Shown here piece by piece: positions 1 to 7,724 of a stretch of 64,000 nt of DNA. Origin of the DNA: Luteibacter sp. UNCMF331Sha3.1 (GTDB lineage: Bacteria > Pseudomonadota > Gammaproteobacteria > Xanthomonadales > Rhodanobacteraceae). The notes under the pieces are model-generated. The model searched no databases, was not told where the DNA came from, and worked only from the letters and a program-made list of their open reading frames with translations. The stretch's first letter is position 1; every line of letters starts with the position of its first letter. Where the stretch lies: contig NZ_FOBU01000001.1 in NCBI RefSeq assembly GCF_900109915.1, forward strand, positions 1,759,004-1,823,003. The letters are read 5' to 3'. The position numbers were made by a program, and so were the translations under genes.

Positions 1-495
1 CCCGGTGCCGCCCTCATGGCCGTCGTGCCGCTGCACGAGGTATGGATCGACGCCAACTTCAAGGAAACGCAGCTCACCCACATGCGCATCGGCCAGCCGG
101 TGGACGTGACGGCCGACGTGTACGGCAGCGACATCGTCTACAAGGCGACGATCCGCAGCCTCGGCATCGGCAGCGGCAGCGCGTTCTCCCTGCTGCCCGC
201 GCAGAACGCCACGGGTAACTGGATCAAGATCGTGCAGCGCGTGCCGGTGCGCGTGGTCTTCACCGATCCGAAGCAGCTCGACCAGAAGCCGCTGCGCCTG
301 GGCCTCTCGACGAAGGTGACCGTGTCGCTGCACGACCAGGGCGGCGCCCTGCTCGCGCAGAAGTCGCCGGCGAAGCCGGAGTTCTCGACCGACGTGTACG
401 ACCACCGCCTGGACGGCGTCGACGACGAGATCGCGAAGGTGATCCACGAGAACGCGTCCGCCGGCGAAGGCGAGCAGCAGAAGGCTCCGAAGTAA
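1..495 (+). CDS. emrA: EmrA-type membrane fusion protein, C-terminal part
   Basis: This is the 3' end of a HlyD/EmrA-family periplasmic adaptor, open at the left edge of the window. The frame is open from base 1, so the ATG at 16 is an internal methionine and not the start. The visible 164 residues hold the end of the beta-barrel domain (the VVPLHEVWIDANFKETQL and RIGQPVDVTADVYG stretches are typical of EmrA) and a charged C-terminal tail. EmrA links an inner-membrane MFS pump to an outer-membrane channel so that drugs leave the cell in one step. The emrB gene follows 73 bases downstream on the same strand, as in emrAB operons. Family assignment is confident; the exported substrate is unknown. 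Confidence 0.88.
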   Translation, partial: PGAALMAVVPLHEVWIDANFKETQLTHMRIGQPVDVTADVYGSDIVYKATIRSLGIGSGSAFSLLPAQNATGNWIKIVQRVPVRVVFTDPKQLDQKPLRLGLSTKVTVSLHDQGGALLAQKSPAKPEFSTDVYDHRLDGVDDEIAKVIHENASAGEGEQQKAPK

Positions 496-568
496 GGAAC
501 CGCCCGGACGGACGCCGCCGACCATCGCGGCGTCCGTTGCGACACTCATCTCACGACCAGGCTTTTCC

Positions 569-2101
569 ATGAGCACCGAATTTCGACCGCCCAATCTGGC
601 GCTGTCCACGGTCGGCCTCTCGCTCGCGACGTTCATGCAGGTGCTCGACACCACGATCGCGAACGTCTCGCTGCCCACCATCGCGGGCAACCTGGGCGTC
701 AGTTCCAACCAGAGCACCTGGGTCATCACCTCCTTCGCGGTGAGCAACGCCATCGCGTTGCCGCTCACGGGCTTCCTCACCCGGCGATTCGGCGAGACCA
801 AGCTGTTCGTCTGGGCGACGCTGCTGTTCTCGCTGGCTTCGTTCCTGTGCGGCATCGCGCAGAGCATGAGCATGCTGATCCTGTTCCGCGCCATCCAGGG
901 CGCGGTCGCCGGCCCGATGTACCCGATCACGCAGAGCCTGCTGATCTCGATCTATCCACCGGCCAAACGCGGCATGGCGCTCGCCCTGCTGGCGATGGTC
1001 ACCGTGGTCGCGCCCATCGCGGGTCCGATCCTCGGCGGCTGGATCACCGACAACTACACCTGGCCGTGGATCTTCTTCATCAACGTGCCGATCGGCATCT
1101 TCGCCAGCTTCGTCGTGGCGAACCAGATGAAGGGTCGCCCGGAAACCACGGAACGGCCGAAGGTCGACTACGTGGGCCTGATCACGCTGATCATCGGCGT
1201 CGGTGCGCTGCAGGTGGTGCTCGACAAGGGCAACGACGAGGACTGGTTCTCGTCGACGTTCATCGTCGTCACGTCGATCGTCGCGGCCGTCGGCCTCATC
1301 GTGTTCCTGATCTGGGAGCTCACCGACAAGGATCCGATCGTCAACCTGAAGCTCTTCCGGCATCGCAACTTCGCGATGGGCACATTGTGTCTCGTGCTGG
1401 CCTACGCCGCGTTCTTCGCCATCGGCCTGCTCGTGCCGCAGTGGTTGCAGCGCAACGTCGGCTACACGTCCACGTGGGCGGGCTTCGCGGCGGCGCCACT
1501 GGGCATCCTGCCCGTGATCCTCACGCCGTTCGTCGGCAAGTACGCGCACAAGTTCGATCTGCGCATCCTCGCCTCGGGCGCGTTCCTGGTAATGGGCGCG
1601 ACGTGTTTCATGCGCTCGGACTTCTACCTCGAGATCGACTTCTACAGCGTGGCGATGGTGCAGCTCATCCAGGGTCTCGGCGTGGCGCTGTTCTTCATGC
1701 CGGTGCTGACGATCCTGCTGTCCGACCTGCAGCCGCGCGAGATCGCGGCGGGCTCCGGCTTGGCGACGTTCCTGCGCACGCTGGGTGGTAGCTTCGCGGC
1801 ATCGCTCACCACGTTCATGTGGGACCACCGCGCCATCGTCCACCACGAGCGGCTGGCGGAGAACATCACGCCGTTCAACCCGCAGGCTCAGCAGACGCTG
1901 ACGCAGATCGGGCAGGGCGACCCGCAGTTCGCTGCCGCCTCGGTGAACCAGATGATCACGCAGCAGGGTTACCAGATCTCGTTCAACGAGGTGTTCTACA
2001 TGCTCGGGTTCGTGTTCTTCGCGCTGATCCTCGTGGTGTGGCTCGCCAAGCCGCCGTTCACGGCGAAGGGCGGCCCGGCCGCGGCGGCCGGCGGCCACTG
2101 A
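569..2101 (+). CDS. emrB: EmrB-type DHA2 family MFS multidrug efflux permease
   Basis: A 510-residue, 14-helix drug:H+ antiporter of the DHA2 branch of the major facilitator superfamily. Residues 26-38 (LDTTIANVSLPTI) are the DHA2 signature in helix 1, and residues 148-159 (APIAGPILGGWI) are the antiporter motif C in helix 5. Length matches the usual 500-515 residues. It should pair with the EmrA adaptor just upstream and an outer-membrane channel that is not in the window. A strong intrinsic terminator begins about 20 bases after the stop, so the operon ends here. The substrates cannot be read from sequence. Confidence 0.93.
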   Translation: MSTEFRPPNLALSTVGLSLATFMQVLDTTIANVSLPTIAGNLGVSSNQSTWVITSFAVSNAIALPLTGFLTRRFGETKLFVWATLLFSLASFLCGIAQSMSMLILFRAIQGAVAGPMYPITQSLLISIYPPAKRGMALALLAMVTVVAPIAGPILGGWITDNYTWPWIFFINVPIGIFASFVVANQMKGRPETTERPKVDYVGLITLIIGVGALQVVLDKGNDEDWFSSTFIVVTSIVAAVGLIVFLIWELTDKDPIVNLKLFRHRNFAMGTLCLVLAYAAFFAIGLLVPQWLQRNVGYTSTWAGFAAAPLGILPVILTPFVGKYAHKFDLRILASGAFLVMGATCFMRSDFYLEIDFYSVAMVQLIQGLGVALFFMPVLTILLSDLQPREIAAGSGLATFLRTLGGSFAASLTTFMWDHRAIVHHERLAENITPFNPQAQQTLTQIGQGDPQFAAASVNQMITQQGYQISFNEVFYMLGFVFFALILVVWLAKPPFTAKGGPAAAAGGH

Positions 2102-2123
2102 CCCGTCCCGACGAAACGAAAAA

Positions 2124-2153
2124 AGCCGGCGCTGCGAAGCGCCGGCTTTTTTC
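2124..2153. terminator. Bidirectional intrinsic terminator between emrB and pagL
   Basis: A perfect 9-bp stem (2125-2133 GCCGGCGCT with 2138-2146 AGCGCCGGC, loop GCGA) is followed by six T on the plus strand and preceded by a run of A, so it can stop both convergent transcripts. Confidence 0.9.
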
Positions 2154-2171
2154 TTGTGCGACGACCCGGCG

Positions 2172-2705
2172 TCAGATGTCGAAGCCGAAACCGACCAGCG
2201 CCATCGTCTCGCCGCGGTTGGGCTCCTGGAAGCTGCCGTTCGAGATGTGGCGGACCTGGAAGCTGACGTTCTTGTACTGCCAGCCGAGCGTGCTCACGAA
2301 TTCGTAGCCGCTGGACAGAGCCTGCGTGCGGCCGCCGGCCGTGCCCGCCACCTGGAAGCTGAAGAAGAACGGCTGGTACCAGTCGCCGGCGCTGCCGTAA
2401 TGAAAGCGTGCGCCCAGGGCGCCGACCCAGATGTCGTCCGTCGTGCCGGGATCGGCGTTGCGGTACTTACCGATGTCTCGGCCCTTGATGTAGCCGATCG
2501 ACACGTCCGGCGACCAGGTGAATCGGCTCTGGCCCATGGCCTCGGGTGCGAAGACCGCCTCGGCGAAGAACGCGTTGGTGCCGTAGGAATTCATGTAGCT
2601 GCGCCCGCCCTGGATTTCGAGGTGCGTCTGGGCGGCGGCGGGAACGGTGACGGCGGCGAGCGATAGGGCGGCGAGAGCGCCAAGGGCGAGGCGGGACGAG
2701 CGCAT
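2172..2705 (-). CDS. pagL: PagL-type lipid A 3-O-deacylase (acyloxyacyl hydrolase)
   Basis: A 177-residue outer-membrane beta-barrel enzyme with a signal peptide ending near AAAQ (residues 1-26). The C-terminal part has the PagL signature: His153 and Ser155 in RHISNG, followed by a Pro-Asn-Arg-Gly-Glu segment (Glu166) that can supply the third catalytic residue. PagL removes the 3-linked acyl chain of lipid A and so changes outer-membrane permeability and innate recognition. Length and the aromatic C-terminal region fit the family. It is a single gene, convergent with emrB across a shared terminator. No PhoP-like box could be identified upstream. Confidence 0.85.
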   Translation of the reverse strand: MRSSRLALGALAALSLAAVTVPAAAQTHLEIQGGRSYMNSYGTNAFFAEAVFAPEAMGQSRFTWSPDVSIGYIKGRDIGKYRNADPGTTDDIWVGALGARFHYGSAGDWYQPFFFSFQVAGTAGGRTQALSSGYEFVSTLGWQYKNVSFQVRHISNGSFQEPNRGETMALVGFGFDI

Positions 2706-2962
2706 GGGGGTGTGAGCCTTGTAGTGGGACGTTTGTGAACTGAATCGTTCGGTAAATAGTGTTCAGTCGGCGTGAAAAAAGGGGGCGGTGACAAATTATT
2801 CGCCCCGGGGTTCCCGTACGGCTTGGCCGGACATGCCGTTCTTCGCGATCCCGCGTTCAAGGCCGCCGCGCCGTGGCCGTTACAGACCCACGGGATCCGT
2901 CCGCGAGGGACGGCCGCAACGGGCAGCGAGGCGCAGGCAACGTGGAAGGCACGACGGAGACG

Positions 2963-5905
2963 ATGTCGAGGAGGATGCGCGTCCGCTACGTGCGACTCGC
3001 GGCATGGGCCGGGTCGATCGCCCTTTCCGTGGGCGTCGTGGCACTCGTCGTCCTGCTTCAGCTCGACAGCTACCACGGCATGCTGGGCAATGCCCACCGG
3101 CAACTCTCGGGGTCGGCCATCGGCACCGTGCGCATGCTCGATCAGTACACGGAGGCCAGCCTTGGGCCGCTGCTCGCCATGCGCAACGCCATCGACAGCG
3201 GCGATCCCGGCCCCCTGCACATCCGGTTGTCGGAAGTGCAGGCCCGCCACCCCGAGCTGCCCACCTTCGTCGCCCTCGACGCCGACGGCGCGGTGGTCGC
3301 CTCGACCAGCGTGCCGCTCGCCAACTGGCGCGGCGCGCTGGCCGCGCCGCGCCGGACCGCGCTCGGCGTCAGCGTGCGGGTCGCGATCACCGACGCGCAG
3401 GGCGCCGAGCCACCGGCGATCCGTGTGCTCGTCGATTCGCGCGTGGCCCAGCCCGCCATCTTCGGCACGGTGATCGACGCCGAGCGTGTGCGCGACGGCA
3501 TGCGTCATTCCATGCTCGGCGGTATCGCGGCGATGTCCGTGTTCTCGCCGGATGGCCGGTTCTTCGTGAGCAATCGCGAGGCCGCGTCGACGCGCTGGAC
3601 CGGACCGGCGCCCGCGTCGGGAAGCGCGGGCCGCTACGAGGACGACACCTGGCTGTACGCGTGGCAGGCCTCGGCGAACTATCCGTACGTGGCGCTGGTC
3701 GCCATGGATCGCGAAGGCATCTTCGCCGAGTGGGTCCGGCAGGCCCGGCCCTCGATGCTGGCGACGCTCGCGCTGGTTTTCCTGCTCAACGGCTTCGCCG
3801 CGTTGTTCGACCGTGCGTACCGCAGGCAGACCCGGCTCGTCGATGCGCTGTCGCGCAGCGCGCGGCACCTGGGCGACGTGCAGCGCACCGGCCACATCGG
3901 GCTGTGGGAGGCCGACCTCGCCGAACGCACGATCGCGTGGTCGGGCCAGGTCCACGAAATCACCGGACTGCCGCCGGAGCGGCTCGACGGGCGCATCGGC
4001 ACCTACTACAAGCTGGTACACCTCGACGACCAGCAGGCCATCGTCGACTGGCTGGAGCTTTTCTCCCACGGCGACGGTCCGTACGAATGCGAGCACAGGC
4101 TGTGCCGCCCCGACGGTCGCGAGGTGCGGGTGAACCTGCGCGCGGCGCGCATCGTGAGCGAGGAAGGCCACCTCATCCTCGCCGGTACCATCAGCGAGAT
4201 CACCGCGCTGCATGAAACGCGGCAGCGCCTGCAGGACACCGACCGCGACCTCGCCGCGAGCGAGGCGGCCTACCGCCAGCTCCTCGCGCGCATGCCGCTT
4301 CCGCTGCTGATCGTGCGCGAGGGCTGCATCGAATACGCGAACCGGCTCGCGGAGGAACGGCTCGGCGGCGCGTCCACGACGCTCGTGGGGCGGCGCGCCG
4401 AGGATTACCTCGACGCCGAAGCGCTCGACGCCTTCCGCGGCGGCGCGCCCGAAGGCACCAACATCACCGCGTGGATCGAGCCGGCCTATGGCATGCCGTT
4501 CGAAGCGGAGCTGGCGCTGTCGGATTACCGCGACTCGCGCGGCGTCGGCACGCTGGCGATCATTCGCGACGTCACGGAGCAGCGCCGCTACGAAGACCAG
4601 CTGAACCACCAGGCCACGCACGACGAGCTCACCGGCCTGCCGAACCGTCGCGCGCTGCGCGAACGTCTCGACGCGCTGGTCGTGCAGTCGGTGGCGGACT
4701 CGACGGGGCTGATGGTGATGTTCATCGACCTCGACCACTTCAAGGTCATCAACGATGCCCTCGGCCACGTGCTGGGCGACCAGGTCCTGCGCGACGTCAG
4801 CCTGCGGCTGGGCGACGTGCTCGACGGTGTCGGGCAGGTCGGTCGCTTCGGCGGGGACGAGTTCGTCGCGATGGTGCCGTTCGACGGTTCACCCGTGAAG
4901 GCGGTCGAGATCCTTCCACGCCTCCAGCGCGCCATCGAGGAGCCGCTCTCCGTCGACGGCACCTTGCAGCGCCTGAAGTGCAGCATCGGCGTGGCCTTCG
5001 CCACGCGCGACGGCGCCGACGCGGACACGCTGATCCGCAACGCCGATACGGCGATGTACGACGCCAAGCGCTCCGGACGGCACGCATGGCGTTGCTATTC
5101 CGCGGAGATGCACGCCACCGCGATGGCGCGGCTGAGCGTGCTGACGCGCCTGTCCGAGGCGAACCTCGACGACGAGCTGGCGCTGGCCTGGCAGACGCAG
5201 CACGACGGTACGAGCGGCGCGATCACGGGCGTCGAGGTGCTGTTGCGCTGGCCGTCCGCGCCCGGCGACCTGCGTGGTAACGACCGGCTCGTGCCGCTGC
5301 TGGAAGAAACCGGCGCCATCGTCCCCGTCGGGCAGTGGGTCCTGCGCGAGGCATGCCGGCAGCAGCGGCTGGTGCTCGACACCATCGGCCACGACTGCCG
5401 CATCGCGATCAACGTGTCGGCGCAGCAACTCGTGCATACCGATCTGGTAGCCGACGTGCGTCGCGCGCTGGCAGAAACCGGTGCGCGCGCCTCGGCGCTG
5501 GAACTGGAGCTCACCGAGAGCGCCTTCATGAACGAGCCCGAGCGCGCGATCCGCACCCTGCACGAGTTGCGGGCGATGGGCGTGACGATCGCGCTCGACG
5601 ACTTCGGCACGGGCTACTCGAACCTCACCTATCTGTCGCGCCTGCCGCTGGACAAGATCAAGATCGATCGCCACTTCACCGCGCGCCTGCTGGAAGACGA
5701 GGTGGATACCGCGATCTGCCGCTCGATCGTGTTCCTCGCCCGCAACCTCAACCTGCAGGTGGTCGCCGAAGGCGTCGAAACCGATCGCCAGCGCCGCTGG
5801 TTGCTCGACGAGGCCTGCATCGACATGCAGGGCTTCTACTTCTCGCGGCCCGTGCCGGTGCAGGATCTGGGGCGGACGTCTCGTCTGGATCCCATTCCGC
5901 TCTGA
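2963..5905 (+). CDS. Membrane-bound sensor with PAS, GGDEF and EAL (EVL) domains
   Basis: A 980-residue cyclic-di-GMP signalling protein. Order: transmembrane helix about 12-34, a periplasmic sensor region of some 230 residues, a second helix about 265-282, two PAS-like domains (about 300-425 and 435-540), a GGDEF cyclase with intact GGDEF at 630-634, and an EAL phosphodiesterase. The EAL signature is EVL at 758-760, which keeps the catalytic Glu; the metal-binding DDFGTGYS is at 879-886. Both activities therefore look possible. The usual RxxD inhibitory site five residues before GGDEF is not evident. The start is uncertain: an in-frame GTG at 2873 would add 30 hydrophilic residues; the ATG at 2963 was chosen because the membrane helix follows directly. 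Confidence 0.88.
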   Translation: MSRRMRVRYVRLAAWAGSIALSVGVVALVVLLQLDSYHGMLGNAHRQLSGSAIGTVRMLDQYTEASLGPLLAMRNAIDSGDPGPLHIRLSEVQARHPELPTFVALDADGAVVASTSVPLANWRGALAAPRRTALGVSVRVAITDAQGAEPPAIRVLVDSRVAQPAIFGTVIDAERVRDGMRHSMLGGIAAMSVFSPDGRFFVSNREAASTRWTGPAPASGSAGRYEDDTWLYAWQASANYPYVALVAMDREGIFAEWVRQARPSMLATLALVFLLNGFAALFDRAYRRQTRLVDALSRSARHLGDVQRTGHIGLWEADLAERTIAWSGQVHEITGLPPERLDGRIGTYYKLVHLDDQQAIVDWLELFSHGDGPYECEHRLCRPDGREVRVNLRAARIVSEEGHLILAGTISEITALHETRQRLQDTDRDLAASEAAYRQLLARMPLPLLIVREGCIEYANRLAEERLGGASTTLVGRRAEDYLDAEALDAFRGGAPEGTNITAWIEPAYGMPFEAELALSDYRDSRGVGTLAIIRDVTEQRRYEDQLNHQATHDELTGLPNRRALRERLDALVVQSVADSTGLMVMFIDLDHFKVINDALGHVLGDQVLRDVSLRLGDVLDGVGQVGRFGGDEFVAMVPFDGSPVKAVEILPRLQRAIEEPLSVDGTLQRLKCSIGVAFATRDGADADTLIRNADTAMYDAKRSGRHAWRCYSAEMHATAMARLSVLTRLSEANLDDELALAWQTQHDGTSGAITGVEVLLRWPSAPGDLRGNDRLVPLLEETGAIVPVGQWVLREACRQQRLVLDTIGHDCRIAINVSAQQLVHTDLVADVRRALAETGARASALELELTESAFMNEPERAIRTLHELRAMGVTIALDDFGTGYSNLTYLSRLPLDKIKIDRHFTARLLEDEVDTAICRSIVFLARNLNLQVVAEGVETDRQRRWLLDEACIDMQGFYFSRPVPVQDLGRTSRLDPIPL

Positions 5906-5919
5906 CGCGGTTACCTTCG

Positions 5920-5988
5920 GGTGGGAGCCAGCCTGCTGGCGAAGGGTGCTTGCCGCGAGCACCCTTCGCCAGCAGGCTGGCTCCCACC
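5920..5988. repeat. REP element, long form (family A)
   Basis: A 69-bp element with 31-bp perfectly complementary arms around a 7-base centre, starting GGTGGGAGCCAGC and ending GCTGGCTCCCACC. It begins 14 bases after the stop of the GGDEF/EAL gene. Near-identical long copies lie at 7638, 11025, 42819 and 50026. Translated fragments of this element (starting MGASLLAKG) are not genes. Confidence 0.95.
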
Positions 5989-6120
5989 GGGACGCAGGAC
6001 CGGCCTTGCAGGTCGTTCACCCAGCGATCCAATCCGTTCTTCGCACGACGATTTATCCCGGATCGTCGCGCGCATACATTGTAGAAGGTGGCATCAGGCC
6101 ACGTTCTTCCGGTGACTCCC

Positions 6121-6897
6121 ATGTTCCGCGCCCCTGCGATCTTCGTCTCCCACGGTGCCCCCACGTTCGCGCTCGAGCCCGGTCTCCTAGGCTCGCGACT
6201 GACCGAACTCGGCGAGCGGCTGGCCAGCGCCAGTGCCATCGTCGTGGTGTCGCCGCACTGGCAGACCTGCGGCATCCGTGTGACCGGGTCCGCGCGGCCG
6301 CAGACGATCCACGATTTCGGCGGCTTTCCGCCGCCGCTGTACGCGCTGACCTATCCGTCGCCCGGTGCGCCGGGACTCGCCGCCGAAACGGCGTCGCTGC
6401 TGATCGAGGGCGGCTTCGTCGCGACGGTGGATGACGAGCGCGGCTACGATCACGGGGCGTGGGTGCCGCTTCGCTACCTGCGCCCGGATGCGGACACGCC
6501 GGTGATCCAGGTGTCCATGCCGCACAACCTCGACACGGCCACGGCGCTGCGGCTCGGGCGGACACTCGCGCCCCTGCGCGACCGCGGCGTGGCCATCGTG
6601 GGTTCCGGCAGCCTCACGCACAACCTCTACGAAGTCCGCCGCGACGGCGACACGGCGGAATACGCCCGTGCGTTCGCCGCGTGGAGCCGCCATGCCGTGC
6701 TCGGCGACGACGTCGACGCCCTGCGCGATTACCGGCAGGTCGCGCCGAGCGCGATCCGCGCGCATCCGACCGAGGAGCATTACCTGCCGCTGCTCGTAGC
6801 GCGCGGTGCGGCCGAAGACGATGCGCCGATGGTTATCGATGGCGGGATCACGTATGGCGTGCTGTCGATGGATTCGTACGCGTGGGGTGTGGCGTAG
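6121..6897 (+). CDS. LigB-type extradiol ring-cleavage dioxygenase (YgiD/DODA family)
   Basis: A 258-residue class III extradiol dioxygenase-like protein of the family of plant 4,5-DOPA dioxygenase and E. coli YgiD. Metal ligands expected in this fold are visible: His11 (FVSHGAPT), His46 (SPHW), His111 (GYDHGAW) and His167 (GSGSLTHNL). These enzymes bind Zn or Fe and open catechol-type rings; the physiological substrate in most bacteria is unknown. The start was set at ATG 6121, where family similarity begins, rather than at a GTG 33 bases upstream. It is monocistronic, between a long REP element and a gap carrying half repeats. Confidence 0.88.
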   Translation: MFRAPAIFVSHGAPTFALEPGLLGSRLTELGERLASASAIVVVSPHWQTCGIRVTGSARPQTIHDFGGFPPPLYALTYPSPGAPGLAAETASLLIEGGFVATVDDERGYDHGAWVPLRYLRPDADTPVIQVSMPHNLDTATALRLGRTLAPLRDRGVAIVGSGSLTHNLYEVRRDGDTAEYARAFAAWSRHAVLGDDVDALRDYRQVAPSAIRAHPTEEHYLPLLVARGAAEDDAPMVIDGGITYGVLSMDSYAWGVA

Positions 6898-6930
6898 GCC
6901 GCCGCGCAGGTAGCGGCAGGGCGGCAAGCA

Positions 6931-7008
6931 CCCATCGCGGCCGAGGCCGCTCCCGCAAGCACCCCGCTCCGTAGCAACGATCAGGTGGGAGCCAGCCTGC
7001 TGGCGATG
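6931..7008. repeat. Two half repeats (family B then family A)
   Basis: Bases 6931-6957 match the right arm of the second repeat family (CCCATCGCGGCC...GGCCGCTCCCGCA), and 6984-7008 match only the left arm of the family A REP (GGTGGGAGCCAGCCTGCTGGC). Both look like remnants left by deletion. The second ends a few bases before the promoter of the next gene. Confidence 0.7.
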
Positions 7009-7013
7009 GCTAC

Positions 7014-7067
7014 ATTTTTACCCGGAACATATTGCACCGATAATTTAGCCCGGGTAATATATCGGCA
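7014..7067 (+). promoter_or_regulatory. Predicted leaderless promoter with CCCGGG-centred palindrome
   Basis: A -35 TTGCAC (7032-7037), 17-bp spacer and -10 TAATAT (7055-7060) put the start point on or next to the A of the ATG at 7067, and no Shine-Dalgarno sequence is present. An imperfect palindrome with ends CCGATA (7037-7042) and TATCGG (7060-7065) is centred on CCCGGG and covers the promoter. An exact inverted pair TTACCCGG (7018-7025) and CCGGGTAA (7050-7057) adds a second half site upstream. This is a likely operator; the regulator is unknown. Confidence 0.6.
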
Positions 7068-7627
7068 TGTCTACCTACACCGCCTTCCACTCGCACACCC
7101 GCCTCGCCGCAGGATCGCTCGCCGCCGTGGCCGAACGATGCAAGGCCGTGCTCGATGCCAGCCCAGACGCCATGCCCATCGTGTACGACGATGCGACCGG
7201 CCGTGCCGTCGACATCGACTACCGCGGGACCACGCATGACGTGCTCGCTCGCCTCGCCACCCCAGGCGAGGCGCAGGCCGCGAAACGCGGTCCGGGGCGT
7301 CCGAAACTCGGTGTGGTCGCGCGCGAAGTGACGCTGCTGCCCCGGCACTGGGACTGGCTCGCCGCGCAGCCGGGCGGCGCGTCGGTCGCGCTGCGCCGGC
7401 TCGTCGAATCCGCGAGTCGCGATGGTGCGCCAGCGGACCGCACCCGTCAGGCGCGCGAAGCCGTGGACCGCGTGATGTTCGCGCTCGCCGGCGATCTGCC
7501 GGGGTACGAGGACGCCTCGCGGGCGTTCCATCGCGGGGAAGCCGGGGCGTTCGCCGAGATCGTTGGCGCGTGGCCGGCGGATGTGCGGGATTACATCGCC
7601 TTGCTGCACGACCGGGCGACGCCGTAG
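7067..7627 (+). CDS. DUF2239 family protein
   Basis: A 186-residue cytosolic protein matching the DUF2239 family of proteobacteria, whose function is not established. The N-terminal half resembles family members (YTAFHSHTRLAAGSL, then a VDIDYRG segment). A basic Gly-Arg-Pro-Lys patch (GPGRPKLGVV) sits mid-protein, and the C-terminal half is helical with an LLPRHWDWLAAQPGGASVAL segment typical of the family. The GRPK patch resembles an AT-hook, so nucleic-acid contact is conceivable but unproven. The ATG at 7067 is fixed by the promoter: the predicted transcript starts at this codon. It stands alone, convergent with the RND gene across a long REP. Confidence 0.8.
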   Translation: MSTYTAFHSHTRLAAGSLAAVAERCKAVLDASPDAMPIVYDDATGRAVDIDYRGTTHDVLARLATPGEAQAAKRGPGRPKLGVVAREVTLLPRHWDWLAAQPGGASVALRRLVESASRDGAPADRTRQAREAVDRVMFALAGDLPGYEDASRAFHRGEAGAFAEIVGAWPADVRDYIALLHDRATP

Positions 7628-7637
7628 GACGATGCCT

Positions 7638-7706
7638 GGTGGGAGCCAGCCTGCTGGCGAAAGGTGCTTGCCGCGAGCACCCTTCGCCAGCAGGCTGGCT
7701 CCCACC
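7638..7706. repeat. REP element, long form (family A)
   Basis: A long-form copy with one extra-base variation near the centre, filling the gap between the convergent DUF2239 and RND genes (10 bases from one stop, 18 from the other). It could act as a two-way transcript end. Confidence 0.95.
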
Positions 7707-7724
7707 GACGCGTGAACGAACCTC

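Noticed and set aside
551-2098. A 515-residue open frame opposite emrB
   Set aside because: Shadow frame with extreme Arg/Asp/His composition and no motif; emrB is certain.
5921-6115. Short open frames starting MGASLLAKG at several loci (5921, 7010, 25577, 53627 and others)
   Set aside because: They are translations of the family A REP element in different contexts, not conserved proteins.
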